From Scolanthus callimorphus (Eukaryota; Cnidaria; Anthozoa; Actiniaria; Edwardsiidae), in contig CM066922.1 in the NCBI GenBank assembly GCA_033964015.1, forward strand, positions 22,306,507 to 22,370,506: DNA of 64,000 nt, read 5' to 3'. This document shows positions 13,701-23,600 of the stretch, in pieces. The position numbers and the translations under genes are program-made. Position 1 is the stretch's first letter, and each line of letters opens with the position of its first letter. The notes below the pieces were generated by a model, which worked only from the letters and a program-made list of their open reading frames with translations, was not told where the DNA came from and ran no database searches.

Positions 13701-14057
13701 TATCTCAGGAACGGAGGCGAAGGGATGTATCGTCTGATTACGTATAACACCCTACGAAGAAATGAAGATTACGAGAATTCGGTGGATATTCAGAGATTTT
13801 GGGAAGTCGAAAGCCGAAAAAAGCTCCGAGAATGCAGCGGTAGAATCAGGATGCACTCAAGGTCAGGCCGAAAGCGCGCACAGCCTTATATTGAGCTCAC
13901 ACAAGGTAATGTTGAAGTCTATGTGGGAAAAAGTGCTGATATTGGTCAAGTGGAAAAGGATTTTACTGCTGGTAGCCTGGTTTACTTTGTTGTGAGCTTC
14001 ACGCTTCAGGGTCCCGTAGCTAACGGAATTACCTTCAAGCCTGTCTTGAAAGGATGA
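1771..14057 (+). CDS. HEPN (DZIP3-type) + SAMD9-like STAND NTPase, 1490 aa, 3 exons
   Basis: Exons are 1771-2195, 5808-6229 and 10432-14057, with junctions GA|GTAAG...CAG|A, GAAG|GTAAGT...CAG|AT and GT-AG introns. The summed length is 4473 nt, an exact multiple of three. Residues 1-141 are charged and low complexity, with a nine-Lys run near residue 95. Residues 143-283 resemble the DZIP3-type HEPN domain: YGIGLPALRNVF, then FNTGN, and KNMLLSHP at 239-246 where the R-x(4-6)-H motif normally lies. About 284-330 is coiled-coil-like and about 340-600 resembles the SIR2-like part of SAMD9. The P-loop is SPGTGGTT at 677-684 and Walker B is VVLLDG at 737-742. Helical, TPR-like sequence follows (around 1000-1200), then a C-terminal beta segment from about 1435 (OB-like in SAMD9). 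SAMD9 relatives are STAND-type innate-immune regulators acting on translation or viruses. No SAM or AlbA domain is seen; HEPN replaces them. A role in RNA-targeting defence is inference. Confidence 0.88.
2196..5807 (+). other. intron 1 of the HEPN/SAMD9-like gene
   Basis: It is bounded by donor GTAAG at 2196 and a pyrimidine-rich acceptor TTTTCAG ending at 5807. It holds the large foldback element (2226-3474). From 4000 to 5000 is AT-rich sequence with scattered TGACGTCA-like blocks that look like diverged satellite, and there is a poly-C tract near 5397-5408. I see no further exon. Confidence 0.75.
2226..3474. repeat. long foldback element, arms about 520 bp
   Basis: The main arms are 2351-2873 and 2955-3473, near-perfect reverse complements. 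Shared landmarks are TTATGCACCAGTCAATTGAC at the left end, GTGACTCCCCGCTCGATGTA near the inner end, and their complements on the right. The 81-bp spacer is itself an inverted copy of 2240-2350, containing the CCCCGCTAGTACCCCGCTAA block, so one inverted repeat is nested in another. No open frame of note is present. It lies inside intron 1, so unspliced transcript could form a long hairpin. Confidence 0.9.
6705..6945. repeat. MITE with inverted ends AGGGGTGGCGAATGGTC
   Basis: The left end AGGGGTGGCGAATGGTC (6705) is mirrored by GACCATTCGCCACCCCT (ending 6945). The interior is made of short repeats of a GAGATCCGAGAAC-type motif. About 240 bp, non-coding. Confidence 0.8.
7513..7700 (+). repeat. 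fragment of the AGCGGAG repeat family
   Basis: It begins AGCGGAGCTCCTTAGCGGCC and shares the blocks AGCACCATAGGTATCGCAGG and ATACGATCGACTTCATTTTT with the copy at 14469-15078. A small hairpin (CGGCCGAAGGCCG) follows the start. Confidence 0.65.
8702..8836. repeat. palindromic element, arms about 60 bp
   Basis: The left arm runs AAATCCATTACCTGACTCGG to CCGATATCGCTC. The right arm runs GAGCGATATCGGTTTTTCGC to CAGGCAATGGATTT. A partial relative lies at about 7860-7935 with the same GATATCG...TTTCGCGTGA and TAATGGATTTACCTATA blocks. Confidence 0.8.
8951..10209 (+). mobile_element. AGCGGAG-family element carrying a 128-bp satellite
   Basis: The 5' part has AGCGGAG plus a GC-rich hairpin (GGGCGCCGAAGGCGCCC) and a (GTTC)n microsatellite at 9084-9106. 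The interior is the 128-bp array (9112-9955). The 3' end is GGGAGCTCCGCTTTTAGCC, then a small hairpin (TTTAGCCAGTGGCTAAA) and TCTATATATTA. The same end signature occurs at 15036-15078 and, inverted, at 44465-44510. The layout (end hairpins, internal tandem repeat, microsatellite, no coding) resembles non-autonomous Helitron/Helentron-type elements; that class assignment is inference. Confidence 0.6.
9112..9955 (+). repeat. 128-bp tandem satellite with CRE-like palindromes, about 6.5 copies
   Basis: The CGTGACATGACG block recurs at 9221, 9349, 9478, 9606, 9734 and 9862, a period of 128-129 bp. Each unit carries the palindrome TGACGTCATCGATGACGTCA (two CRE-type octamers, some units with one substitution) directly after TCACGTGA (an E-box). 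The other landmarks are CAATATCTCAAGAAGG and CCAAACTTGGGTAAA. Confidence 0.93.
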
Positions 14058-14120
14058 ATCATCTCTAAAAGGACACGTTCCCCAAAAAGGGATTGCCCTC
14101 TCACGGAAAGACAAAAAAAC

Positions 14121-14126
14121 ATTAAA
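14121..14126 (+). promoter_or_regulatory. possible polyadenylation signal ATTAAA
   Basis: This common AATAAA variant lies 64 bases beyond the stop codon of the HEPN/SAMD9-like gene. Only its position supports it; no transcript evidence is available. Confidence 0.35.
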
Positions 14127-14468
14127 CACTTGACATCAAAATCATGGTCTCCGAAACAACGACCAATGCACAGCTCAACACAATAACCACACATAAGACC
14201 TCTTGCCCAAGATTTCATTGCTGAAAGCTCGCTACAACAGAAATTCTGATCTCATTCCGGGACATTTCAATTGAATGCACGCATCTAAAAGATGCAATGC
14301 AACTGAATGCAACTAAATTGCAAACATCAACCACAAAGCTACGGTTGCAGTGGCGAGGGAAACACCATTGGTTTGTTGTCCTATGACTACATATCACTTA
14401 AACCAGTTTAAGACCAAACGGTGAATCGAAATTACTACTTTACCGTTTCCTCGTTAGCATAGACTTTT

Positions 14469-15078
14469 TAGCGGAGCTCCTTGAGCGGAGCACCATAGGT
14501 ATCGCAGGAAGAATACAATGGCTGATTGCATTTTTAAACCACACCGGGGGGTTGAGGACCTCCCTTAAAAAGACCCCCTCCCCTGGAATTTCCACTCGTG
14601 AAACAGACCCCCTCCCCTGGAATTTCCAACCTCATAAAGGACCCCCTCCCCTGGAATTTCCATTTTTTCTGGCAAAATACCCCTGGAAAATCTATTTTTG
14701 GATAAAATGACCCTGGAAAGTCACCTTTTTTACCCCTTCCCCCTGGAATTTCCAGTTTCCAGACACACCCCCTCCCGTGGAATTTCCAGGGTCCAAAACA
14801 ACCCCCCTGGAAAATTTTCCATAGGTCCTCAACCCCCCCGGTGCGGATTAAAAATTCAATCAGCCAATAGAACTCCGTATACGATCGACTTCATTTTTCA
14901 TGGTTCAGCGGTATTCCCATTTGGGTATCGGGGGCGCGTCCGTGTCTGCGCGCCCCTACTACAGACTACCCAAAAACCGTATTTTTTCGTTTCGGCGGGA
15001 AAATGGGCTGCGCGTCCGTTAACAGAAAAATATGTAACCGGGAGCTCCGCTTTTAGTCGGTGGCTAAATCTATATATT
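14469..15078 (+). mobile_element. AGCGGAG-family element interrupted by a MITE
   Basis: It starts TAGCGGAGCTCC and ends GCTTTTAGTCGGTGGCTAAA plus TCTATATATT. AGACTTTT occurs on both sides (14461-14468 and 15079-15086), an 8-bp direct repeat that would fit a hAT-type target duplication. The body matches 7513-7700 until it is interrupted at 14520 by the MITE. There is no coding capacity. Confidence 0.6.
14522..14872. repeat. nested MITE with ends GGCTGATTG and internal CCCCTGGAATTTCC repeats
   Basis: The left end GGCTGATTGCATTTTTAA and the right end TTAAAAATTCAATCAGCC are inverted. The next layer, ACCGGGGGGTTGAGGACCT against AGGTCCTCAACCCCCCCGGT, is also inverted. The centre holds about six copies of a CCCCTCCCCTGGAATTTCCA-type unit. 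It splits the host element, whose related copy at 7590 is uninterrupted. Confidence 0.75.
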
Positions 15079-15220
15079 AGACTTTTATGGGTTATGGCAC
15101 CATGATATACTATCACGAAATGCAACGCTCTGAACGCTGTAAAATAATTGTGTGCATGGTCAGTGCTCCCCGTCGCGAAAGGTGGGGTAGAACATGTCTA
15201 TGGTAGGACATTATAGTGAT

Positions 15221-15404
15221 AGAGCAGATTTCGTATGACTGTGAAAAGTGCCGCGGTACGGCGCGGTACTGTCGCGGTGGCGGTACGTAACCTGGCCTGC
15301 TGTAAATGGAATGAAATCGCCAATGAAATCGTGTAGTCGCGGTACGGTCGCGGCGCGGAACAACTTTGTCACGGTACTTTTCACAGTCATACGAAATCTG
15401 CTCT
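15221..15404. repeat. MITE with ends AGAGCAGATTTCGTATGACT
   Basis: The left end AGAGCAGATTTCGTATGACT is mirrored by AGTCATACGAAATCTGCTCT. The interior is GC-rich with repeated CGGTACGG-type motifs. Diverged relatives with ATCTGCTCT or ATCCGCTCT ends and ACAGTC occur at about 17330-17605 and 60590-60625. Confidence 0.8.
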
Positions 15405-17329
15405 AGCAAGACATGGCAGTCTAGTCATGGTAACCAATGTCTAGACTGATACTGCACCGTGTGTCAACAGTATTGTTGGGAATCGCTCAGTGTAAACGTA
15501 TCATAGGGCTAGGGCTGGTTCACACTTAGACTCAAGCGCACGTTAGCGTACTCATATGTGAATAACACAAACGCGCCGTACAGGGAAGCAAACAAATTGC
15601 TGATTTGTGGCTTGTGTTTGTCTACTTCATGGCCAGGGGCGTAGCCAGGTTTTTTAATACGAGAGGGGGGGAGGGGGGCCCATTTTCTCTTTTATTTTAA
15701 ATAATGCCCCAAACATTTACCGGTACTGTATTTTTGGTTGCTAGAAGAGGGAGGGGGCTCTTCCTAGCTACGCCCGTGACGACAGTTGCTCCCTGTGCTT
15801 GTACCTGGGATTAAGTGTGAACCAGTTTTTAGGATATCGTAGGCTGACCTTCAGTGATGCATGCAGACGTTAAATGTTTAGTTGCATAGATCAAGCGGCC
15901 ATTTAAACGCAAATGATACACAGTCGCATAAATAAACAGAACCCGAATTCCCGCGTGGGGAAACAGGTTGATTTCCAATTTCAAAAAGTTGCACTTTTAT
16001 GCTCTACTTACAAATGTTATCACTTTTTATCTAGCAATGCATGGCACTCCCGTATCTGTCTCCGTCATAGTACGGTCTTTTTCTTTAAGTTTTCATTAAT
16101 AGTTTTCTAGCGATGTCGGGGATAGATATCAAACGGAGCTCTCAGTCCTTAAGCTTTTCCACAAGTTACTCGACAAGTTTTGTCAACTTTTGACAAAAAA
16201 GCAATTTTCTTGGCTCGATCTTCTATTCCACATAAAGTTATATTTCTTTTGAGCGACGAATCTGAGCCACTGTTTTATGATACCTTGCGCGCCGTGATGA
16301 TTGTGTTTTGGTTTTCAAAACGAACAAAAAAGGGTCTCTCGATCAATAAGTTTAGTTGGGATGTCAAGAACATGAATAACACGGTGCGCAATGCATTATA
16401 CAACGGTGGTATAGGCTTTCAACTGAGCTGAACAATTTAAGAAACAGTTTTCCATTGTTTTGCTTTTTTACAAGCCCGACTCCCTTGTAGGGAACAAAAA
16501 TCTTCTTTTCGGTCTGATTTTTTAGTTCGTTTTAGTTCATTTTCATTTTAGTTCGTTGTCAAGCTACAACTGTGACTTATGTTGATCAAGAAAACTGTTT
16601 CTAAAATTGACTCCTCGCTTATATATCTTAGATGGAAGGTCCTACTAATAGGCTCATGGAATAAGTAATGTATGTAAAGGCCGCGCGTAAAGCAGGCTCG
16701 TAACGTGGTATATGGGCTTATGGATCAAAGCCCAAAATATTGCCAGGATCAGGGCTCCGACGAGTGAGCCCAAGGATCAATGAGTTAGGAGAAGGGACTT
16801 TATAGCTGTTTCATGCCCGGATGAAAGATCAACGAGAACAGGATGAAAATTAAGGTACCATTAATTTGGCTCAGGGATCACAAAAATACTGACAAAAACA
16901 AGGGATCTGTGTGGCTTAAATATACCATGTTACGAGCCTATGTACGGTTAATGTATATGACAAGAAACATGCAAATAAAGGTATCCTCGCGTTGTTTACT
17001 CTGGTGGTTTTTTTTGTTGTGTTGTGTCGTGGCGTGTTGTTGCGTTTAGTCGTGCTAAGTTATGTTGTTCATCATATGAATTGAGCTTACGCCCCGTTGA
17101 GGGAGGACTCCCATTCGTCGGGCGGGGGTGCTCGTCGTCTCTTTAGGGGTTAAAATCGTGGCCTGCCGTATCTTTTGGGGGTAATAATATGAACGCCAGG
17201 AAATGTTGGAAATCTATCTTTTAGGGTGTCCAATGAAGCAAGAAAAAGCGCTTTGGATCGCTATAAAACCGCTGTCAGCTTTTTTGTGGCTATTTGAAAT
17301 GTTAGTGATTTAGCATTACGCTCTACCTT

Positions 17330-17605
17330 AGAGCGGTTTTCACATTACTGTCGTGAAAAAATTGCAATTGAGCAATCACTAGCCAATCAGAGTCGAGAGA
17401 AATCACGACTTGCTCTAAAATGGCTTTTTTCTTAGCCAATTACAAGCCGAACCCATTACTAAGTAATTACACAATTGTATTTACTGCAGAATTTGATTGG
17501 CTGAGAAAAACGAGTAGCAAATGAGAACGCAATCGCAATTACATAACAAGTCTTGACAGTCGTGTGAAATCCGCTCTATACAGTCATACGCAATCTGCTC
17601 TATTA
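17330..17605. repeat. diverged MITE of the AGAGC...GCTCT family
   Basis: The left end TAGAGCGGTTTTCACATTACTGTCG faces the right end GACAGTCGTGTGAAATCCGCTCTA. A second CAGTCATACGCAATCTGCTCT end follows immediately. The interior is AT-rich with AGCCAATCAGAG and its near-complement. Confidence 0.6.
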
Positions 17606-17672
17606 TAAAACAACAGGGTTTAAAATCAAGACGTGCATCTGGCGCAGTTCTAATTGGCAAAAGGACACGTTT

Positions 17673-20600
17673 TTATCTTGCTTTTGTCTCTGCCGTTTTC
17701 CCTTCCAACTTGGCGAGTAGTTGATTGGAATCGTAGTAAACATTAATTGATGTAAATTTGAGGTTGTCGTCTACCACAGCCACGCCCATTCCATACATGA
17801 CAATTTCTTCACCCGTGGGAGGGTTGTCTCGGTAAGGGCCAGTAAAATGCCCCCAGTGACGCCAAGAGAAGACCACACGGGGTGGCTCTAGAGTAAAATA
17901 AGGAGCACGGTTAGTGGTACGTCTACGATGCATGCTGCGATATATGCTGCAATTTGGCAGTTTCCAGTGAATAATAGCGACCACACATCCAGTGGTGAGA
18001 ACAGCCAGCGAGTTTGCACTTTGATAAGCTGAGGGACGTTTACACGTTGCAAATGAAACCAAGACAAGAATAGGACCAGACAGGACAGGGCACGAGGACA
18101 GGGCAGGGGACAACATGGAAATAGGAAACGACGGGACCGGGCAGGACAGGACATGAGGATAGGAAAGAACATGTGGTCATGACATGACATTGGAACAGTA
18201 CAGAACATGATGACGACAGGACATGACGTGAGGTTAGGACAAGACATGGAGACAGCATGTACAGGGCATGAGGACGGGACAAAGGGCAGAACAAAGCATG
18301 AGAAAAGGACATGACATGTAGACAGGCCATGAAGACAGGACATGAATATTAGCCTTGAAGACAGGACATGAATATTAGCCATGAAGACAGGGCAGAAAGA
18401 CAGGACATGAATATTAGCCATGAAGACAGGCCATGAAGGCAGTACATGAATATTGGCCATGAAGACAGAACATGAAGACAGGACAGAAAGACAGACATGA
18501 ATATTAACCATGAAGACAGACATGAAGACAGGCCATGAAGACAGAACACGAAGACAGGACATGAAGACAGGACATAAAGACAGGACATGATATTAGCCAT
18601 GAAGACAGGCCATGAAGGCAGAACATGAAGGCAGAACATGAAGACAGACATGAAGACAGGACATGAAGACAGGACATGAAGACAGGACAGAAAGACAGAC
18701 ATGAATATTAGCCATGAAGACAGGACATGAAGACAGGACATGAAGACAGGCCATGAAGACAAGCCGTGAAGACAGAACATGAAGACATACATGAAGACAG
18801 GACATAAAGACAGGACATGATATTAGCCATGAAAACAGACATGAAGACAGGCCATGAAGGCAGAACATGAAGACAGACATGAAGACAGACATGAAGACAG
18901 GACATAAAGACAGGACATGAAGACAGAACATGAAGACAGAACATGAAGACAGGACATGAAGACAGGACATGAAGACAGAACATGAAGACAGAACATGAAG
19001 ACAGGACAGAAAGACAGACATGAATATTAGCCATGAAGACAGGACATGAAGACAGGACATGAAGACAGGCCATGAAGACAAGCCGTGAAGACAGAACATG
19101 AAGACATACATGAAGACAGGACATAAAGACAGGACATGATATTAGCCATGAAAACAGACATGAAGACAGGCCATGAAGGCAGAACATGAAGACAGACATG
19201 AAGACAGACATGAAGACAGGACATAAAGACAGGACATGAAGACAGGACATGATATTAGCCATGAAAACAGACATGAAGACAGGACATGAAGACAGGACAT
19301 GAAGACAGAACACGCAGACAGGACATGAAGACAGGACATGAAGACAAGCCATGAAGACAGAACATGAAGACAGAACATGAAGACAGGACATAAAGACAGG
19401 ATATGAAGACAGGACATGATATTAGCCATGAAAACAGACATGAAGACAGGCCATGAAGGCAGACATGAAGACAGACATGAAGACAGGACATGAAGACAGG
19501 ACATGAATATTAGCCATGAAGACAGGGCAGAAAGACAGGACATGAATATTAGCCATGAAGACAGGCCATGAAGGCAGTACATGAATATTGGCCATGAAGA
19601 CAGGACATGAAGACAGAACACGCAGACAGGACATGAAGACAGGACATGAAGACAGGACATAAAGACAGGACATGAAGACAGGACATGATATTAGCCATGA
19701 AAACAGACATGAAGACAGGCCATGAAGGCAGACATGAAGACAGGACATGAAGACAGGACATGATATTAGCCATGAAAACAGACATGAAGACAGGACATGA
19801 AGGCAGACATGAAGACAGGACATGAAGACAGGACATGAAGACAGGACATGAAGACAGGACAGGACATGAGGACAGGACAAGACATGAGGACAGGACAGGA
19901 CATGAGGACAGGACATGAGGACAGGACATGAGGACAGGACATGAGGACAGGACAGGACATGAGGACAGGACAGGACATGAGGACAGGACATGAGGACAGG
20001 ACAGGACATGAGGACAGGACAGGACATGAGGACAGGACAGGACATGAGGACAGGACAAGACATGAGGACAGGACAGGACATGAGGACAGGACAGGACATG
20101 AGGACAGGACAGGACATGAGGAGAGGACAGGACATGAGGACAGGACAGGACATGAGGACAAGACAGGACATGAGGACAGCACAGGACATGAGGACAGGAC
20201 AGGACATGAGGACAGGACAGGACATGAGGACAGGACAGGACATGAGGACAGGACAGGACATGAGGACAGGACAGGACATGAGGACAGGACAGGACATGAG
20301 GACAGGACAGGACATGAGGACAGGACAGGACATGAGGACAGGACAGGACAGGAGGACAGGACAGGACATGAGGACAGGACAGGACAGGAGGACAGGACAG
20401 GACATGAGGACAGGACAGGACAGGAGGACAGGACAGGACATGAGGACAGGACAAGACATGAGGACAGGACAAGACATGAGGACAGGACAGGACATGAGGA
20501 CAGGACAGGTCATGAGGACAGGACAAGACATGAGGACAGGACAAGACATGAGGACAGGACAGGACATGAGGACAGGACAGGACATGAGGACAGGACAAGA

Positions 20601-23600
20601 CATGAGGACAGGACAGGACAGGAGGACAGGACAGGACATGAGGACAGGACAAGACATGAGGACAGGACAAGACATGAGGACAGGACAGGACATGAGGACA
20701 GGACAGGACATGAGGACAGGACAAGACATGAGGACAGGACAGGACAGGAGGACAGGACAGGACATGAGGACAGGACAAGACATGAGGACAGGACAGGACA
20801 TGAGGACAGGACAGGACATGAGGACAGGACAGGACATGAGGACAGGACAAGACATGAGGACAGGACAGGACAGGAGGACAGGACAGGACATGAGGACAGG
20901 ACAAGACATGAGGACAGGACAGGACATGAGGACAGGACAGGACATGAGGACAGGACAGGACATGAGGACAGGACAAGACATGAGGACAGGACAGGACATG
21001 AGGACAGGACAGGACATGAGGACAGGACAAGACATGAGGACAGGACAGGACAGGAGGACAGGACAGGACATGAGGACAGGACAAGACATGAGGACAGGAC
21101 AGGACATGAGGACAGGACAGGACATGAGGACAGGACAGGACATGAGGACAGGACAAGACATGAGGACAGGACAGGACAGGAGGACAGGACAGGACATGAG
21201 GACAGGACAAGACATGAGGACAGGACAAGACATGAGGACAGGACAGGACATGAGGACAGGACAGGACAGGAGGACAGGACAGGACATGAGGACAGGACAA
21301 GACATGAGGACAGGACAAGATATGAGGACAGGACAGGACATGAGGACAGGACATGAGGACAGGACAGGACATGAGGACAGGACAGGACATGAGGACAGGA
21401 CAGGACATGAGGACAGGACAGGACATGAGGACAGGACAAGACATGAGGACAGGACAGGACAGGACAGGAGGACAGGACAGGACATGAGGACAGGACAGGA
21501 CATGAGGACAGGACAGGACATGAGGACAGGACATGAGGACAGGACAAGACATGAGGACAGGACAGGACAGGACAGGAGGACAGGACAGGACATGAGGACA
21601 GGACAGGACATGAGGACAGGACAGGACATGAGGACAGGACATGAGGACAGGACAAGACATGAGGACAGGACAGGACATGAGGACAGGACAGGACATGAGG
21701 ACAGGACATGAGGACATGAGGACAGGACAGGACATGAGGACAGGACAAGACATGAGGACAGGACAGGACATGAGGACAGGACAAGACATGAGGACAGGAC
21801 AGGACATGAGGACAGGACAGGACATGAGGACAGGACATGAGGACAGGACATGAGGACAGGACATGAGGACAGGACAGGACATGAGGACAGGACATGAGGA
21901 CAGGACAAGACATGAGGACAGGACAAGACATGAGGACAGGACAAGACATAAGGACAGGACAAGACATGAGGACAGGACAAGACATGAGGACAGGATATGA
22001 GGACAGGACAGGACATGAGGACAGGACAGGACATGAGGACAGGACAGGACATGAGGACAGGACAGGACATGAGGACAGGACAGGACATGAGGACAGGACA
22101 GGACATGAGGACAGGACAGGACATGAGGACAGCACAGGACATGAGGACAGGACATGAGGACAGCACAAGACATGAGGACAGGACAGGACATGAGGACAGG
22201 ACAAGACATGAGGACAGGACATGAGGACAGGACAAGACATGAGGACAGGACTGGACATGAGGACAGGACAAGACATGAGGACAGGATAAGACATGAGGAC
22301 AGGACAAGACATAAGGACAGGACAAGACATGAGGACAGGACAGGACATGAGGACAGGACAAGACATGAGGACAGGACAAGACATGAGGACAGGACAAGAC
22401 ATGAGGACAGGACAAGACATGAGGACAGGACAAGACATGAGGACAGGACAAGACATGAGGACAGGACAGGACATGAGGACAGGACAAGACATGAGGACAG
22501 GACAAGACATGAGGACAGGACAAGACATGAGGACAGGACAGGACATGAGGACAGGACAGGACATGAGGACAGGACAGGACAGGAGGACAGGACAGGACAT
22601 GAGGACAGGACATGAGGACAGGACAGGACATGAGGACAGGACATGACATGAGGACAGGACAAGACATCAGGACAGGACAGGACATGAGGACAGGACAAGA
22701 CATGAGGACAGGACAAGACATGAGGACAGGACAAGACAGGACAGGACAGGACATGAGGACAGGACAGGACATGAGGACAGGACAGGACATGAGGACAGGA
22801 CAGGACATGAGGACAGGACATGAGGACAGGACAGGACATGAGGACAGGACAGGACATGAGGACAGGACAAGACATGAGGACAGGACAGGACATGAGGACA
22901 GGACATGAGGACAGGACAGGACATGAGGACAGGACAGGACATGAGGACAGGACAGGACATGAGGACAGGACAAGACATGAGGACAGGACAGGACATGAGG
23001 ACAGGACAGGACAAGACATGAGGACAGGACAGGACATGAGGACAGGACAAGACATGAGGACAGGACAGGACATGAGGACAGGACAAGACATGAGGACAGG
23101 ACAGGACATGAGGACAGGACAGGACATGAGGACAGGACAGGACATGAGGACAGGACAAGACATGAGGACAGGACAGGACATGAGGACAGGACAGGACAGG
23201 AGGACAGGACAAGACATGAGGACAGGACAAGACATGAGGACAGGACAAGACATGAGGACAGGACATGAGGACAGGACATGAGGACAGGACAAGACATGAG
23301 GACAGGACAGGACAGGACATGAGGACAGGGCATGAGTACAGGACAGGGCCAAAATTAAAACCCACAGTGAGAGAGGCAAAAGCCCAAGAGCGAGTCAAAA
23401 GTAGGCTAATGTTTCTACTAACTTCTACTTACTTGTAAAGACTTCCTGCACTTCCCAAGGAAAGCCGTCCTTGAAAGCTGTCCTGAACAGTTTGTGCGAT
23501 GATTCAAGTGTCTCGCTATCAGCGTCGTACAGCGGGTTGTTTTGTATCAAAAGGTTGTAGGAGCCAAATTTGTTGAGCGTTTCGCTGTCAAAGACTGCGT

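Larger units (their letters stand above)
14058..17672. other. intergenic region between the HEPN/SAMD9-like and pathogen-related genes
   Basis: The two genes converge here (plus then minus). It holds an AGCGGAG element with a nested MITE (14469-15078) and inverted-repeat elements at 15221-15404 and about 17330-17605. Between 15410 and 17330 I see only unique AT-rich DNA, plus a possible inverted repeat (TGGTTCACACTTAGACTCAA at 15508 against TTAAGTGTGAACCA near 15820). No exon is supported. Confidence 0.6.
17888..23432 (-). other. 5.5-kb intron filled by tandem repeats
   Basis: This intron separates the last two coding exons of the pathogen-related gene. All but about 400 bases at the 3' side (17888-18040 looks unique) and about 90 at the 5' side is tandem array. 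The transcribed strand carries the pyrimidine-rich complement (CCTGTCCTCATGTCCTGT-type), directly upstream of the final exon. Confidence 0.85.

Noticed and set aside
16180..16431. 83-codon plus-strand frame
   Set aside because: No recognisable motif, no splice context and AT-rich composition like its surroundings.
18310..23345. CRISPR-like regular repetition
   Set aside because: There are no unique spacers between units; it is a simple tandem array in a eukaryotic intron.
19422..23379. Minus-strand open frames of about 1300 and 1276 codons and plus-strand frames of up to 573 codons
   Set aside because: They are the translation of an 18-bp tandem repeat in several frames at once. There is no start context, no conserved domain, and the array lies in an intron.
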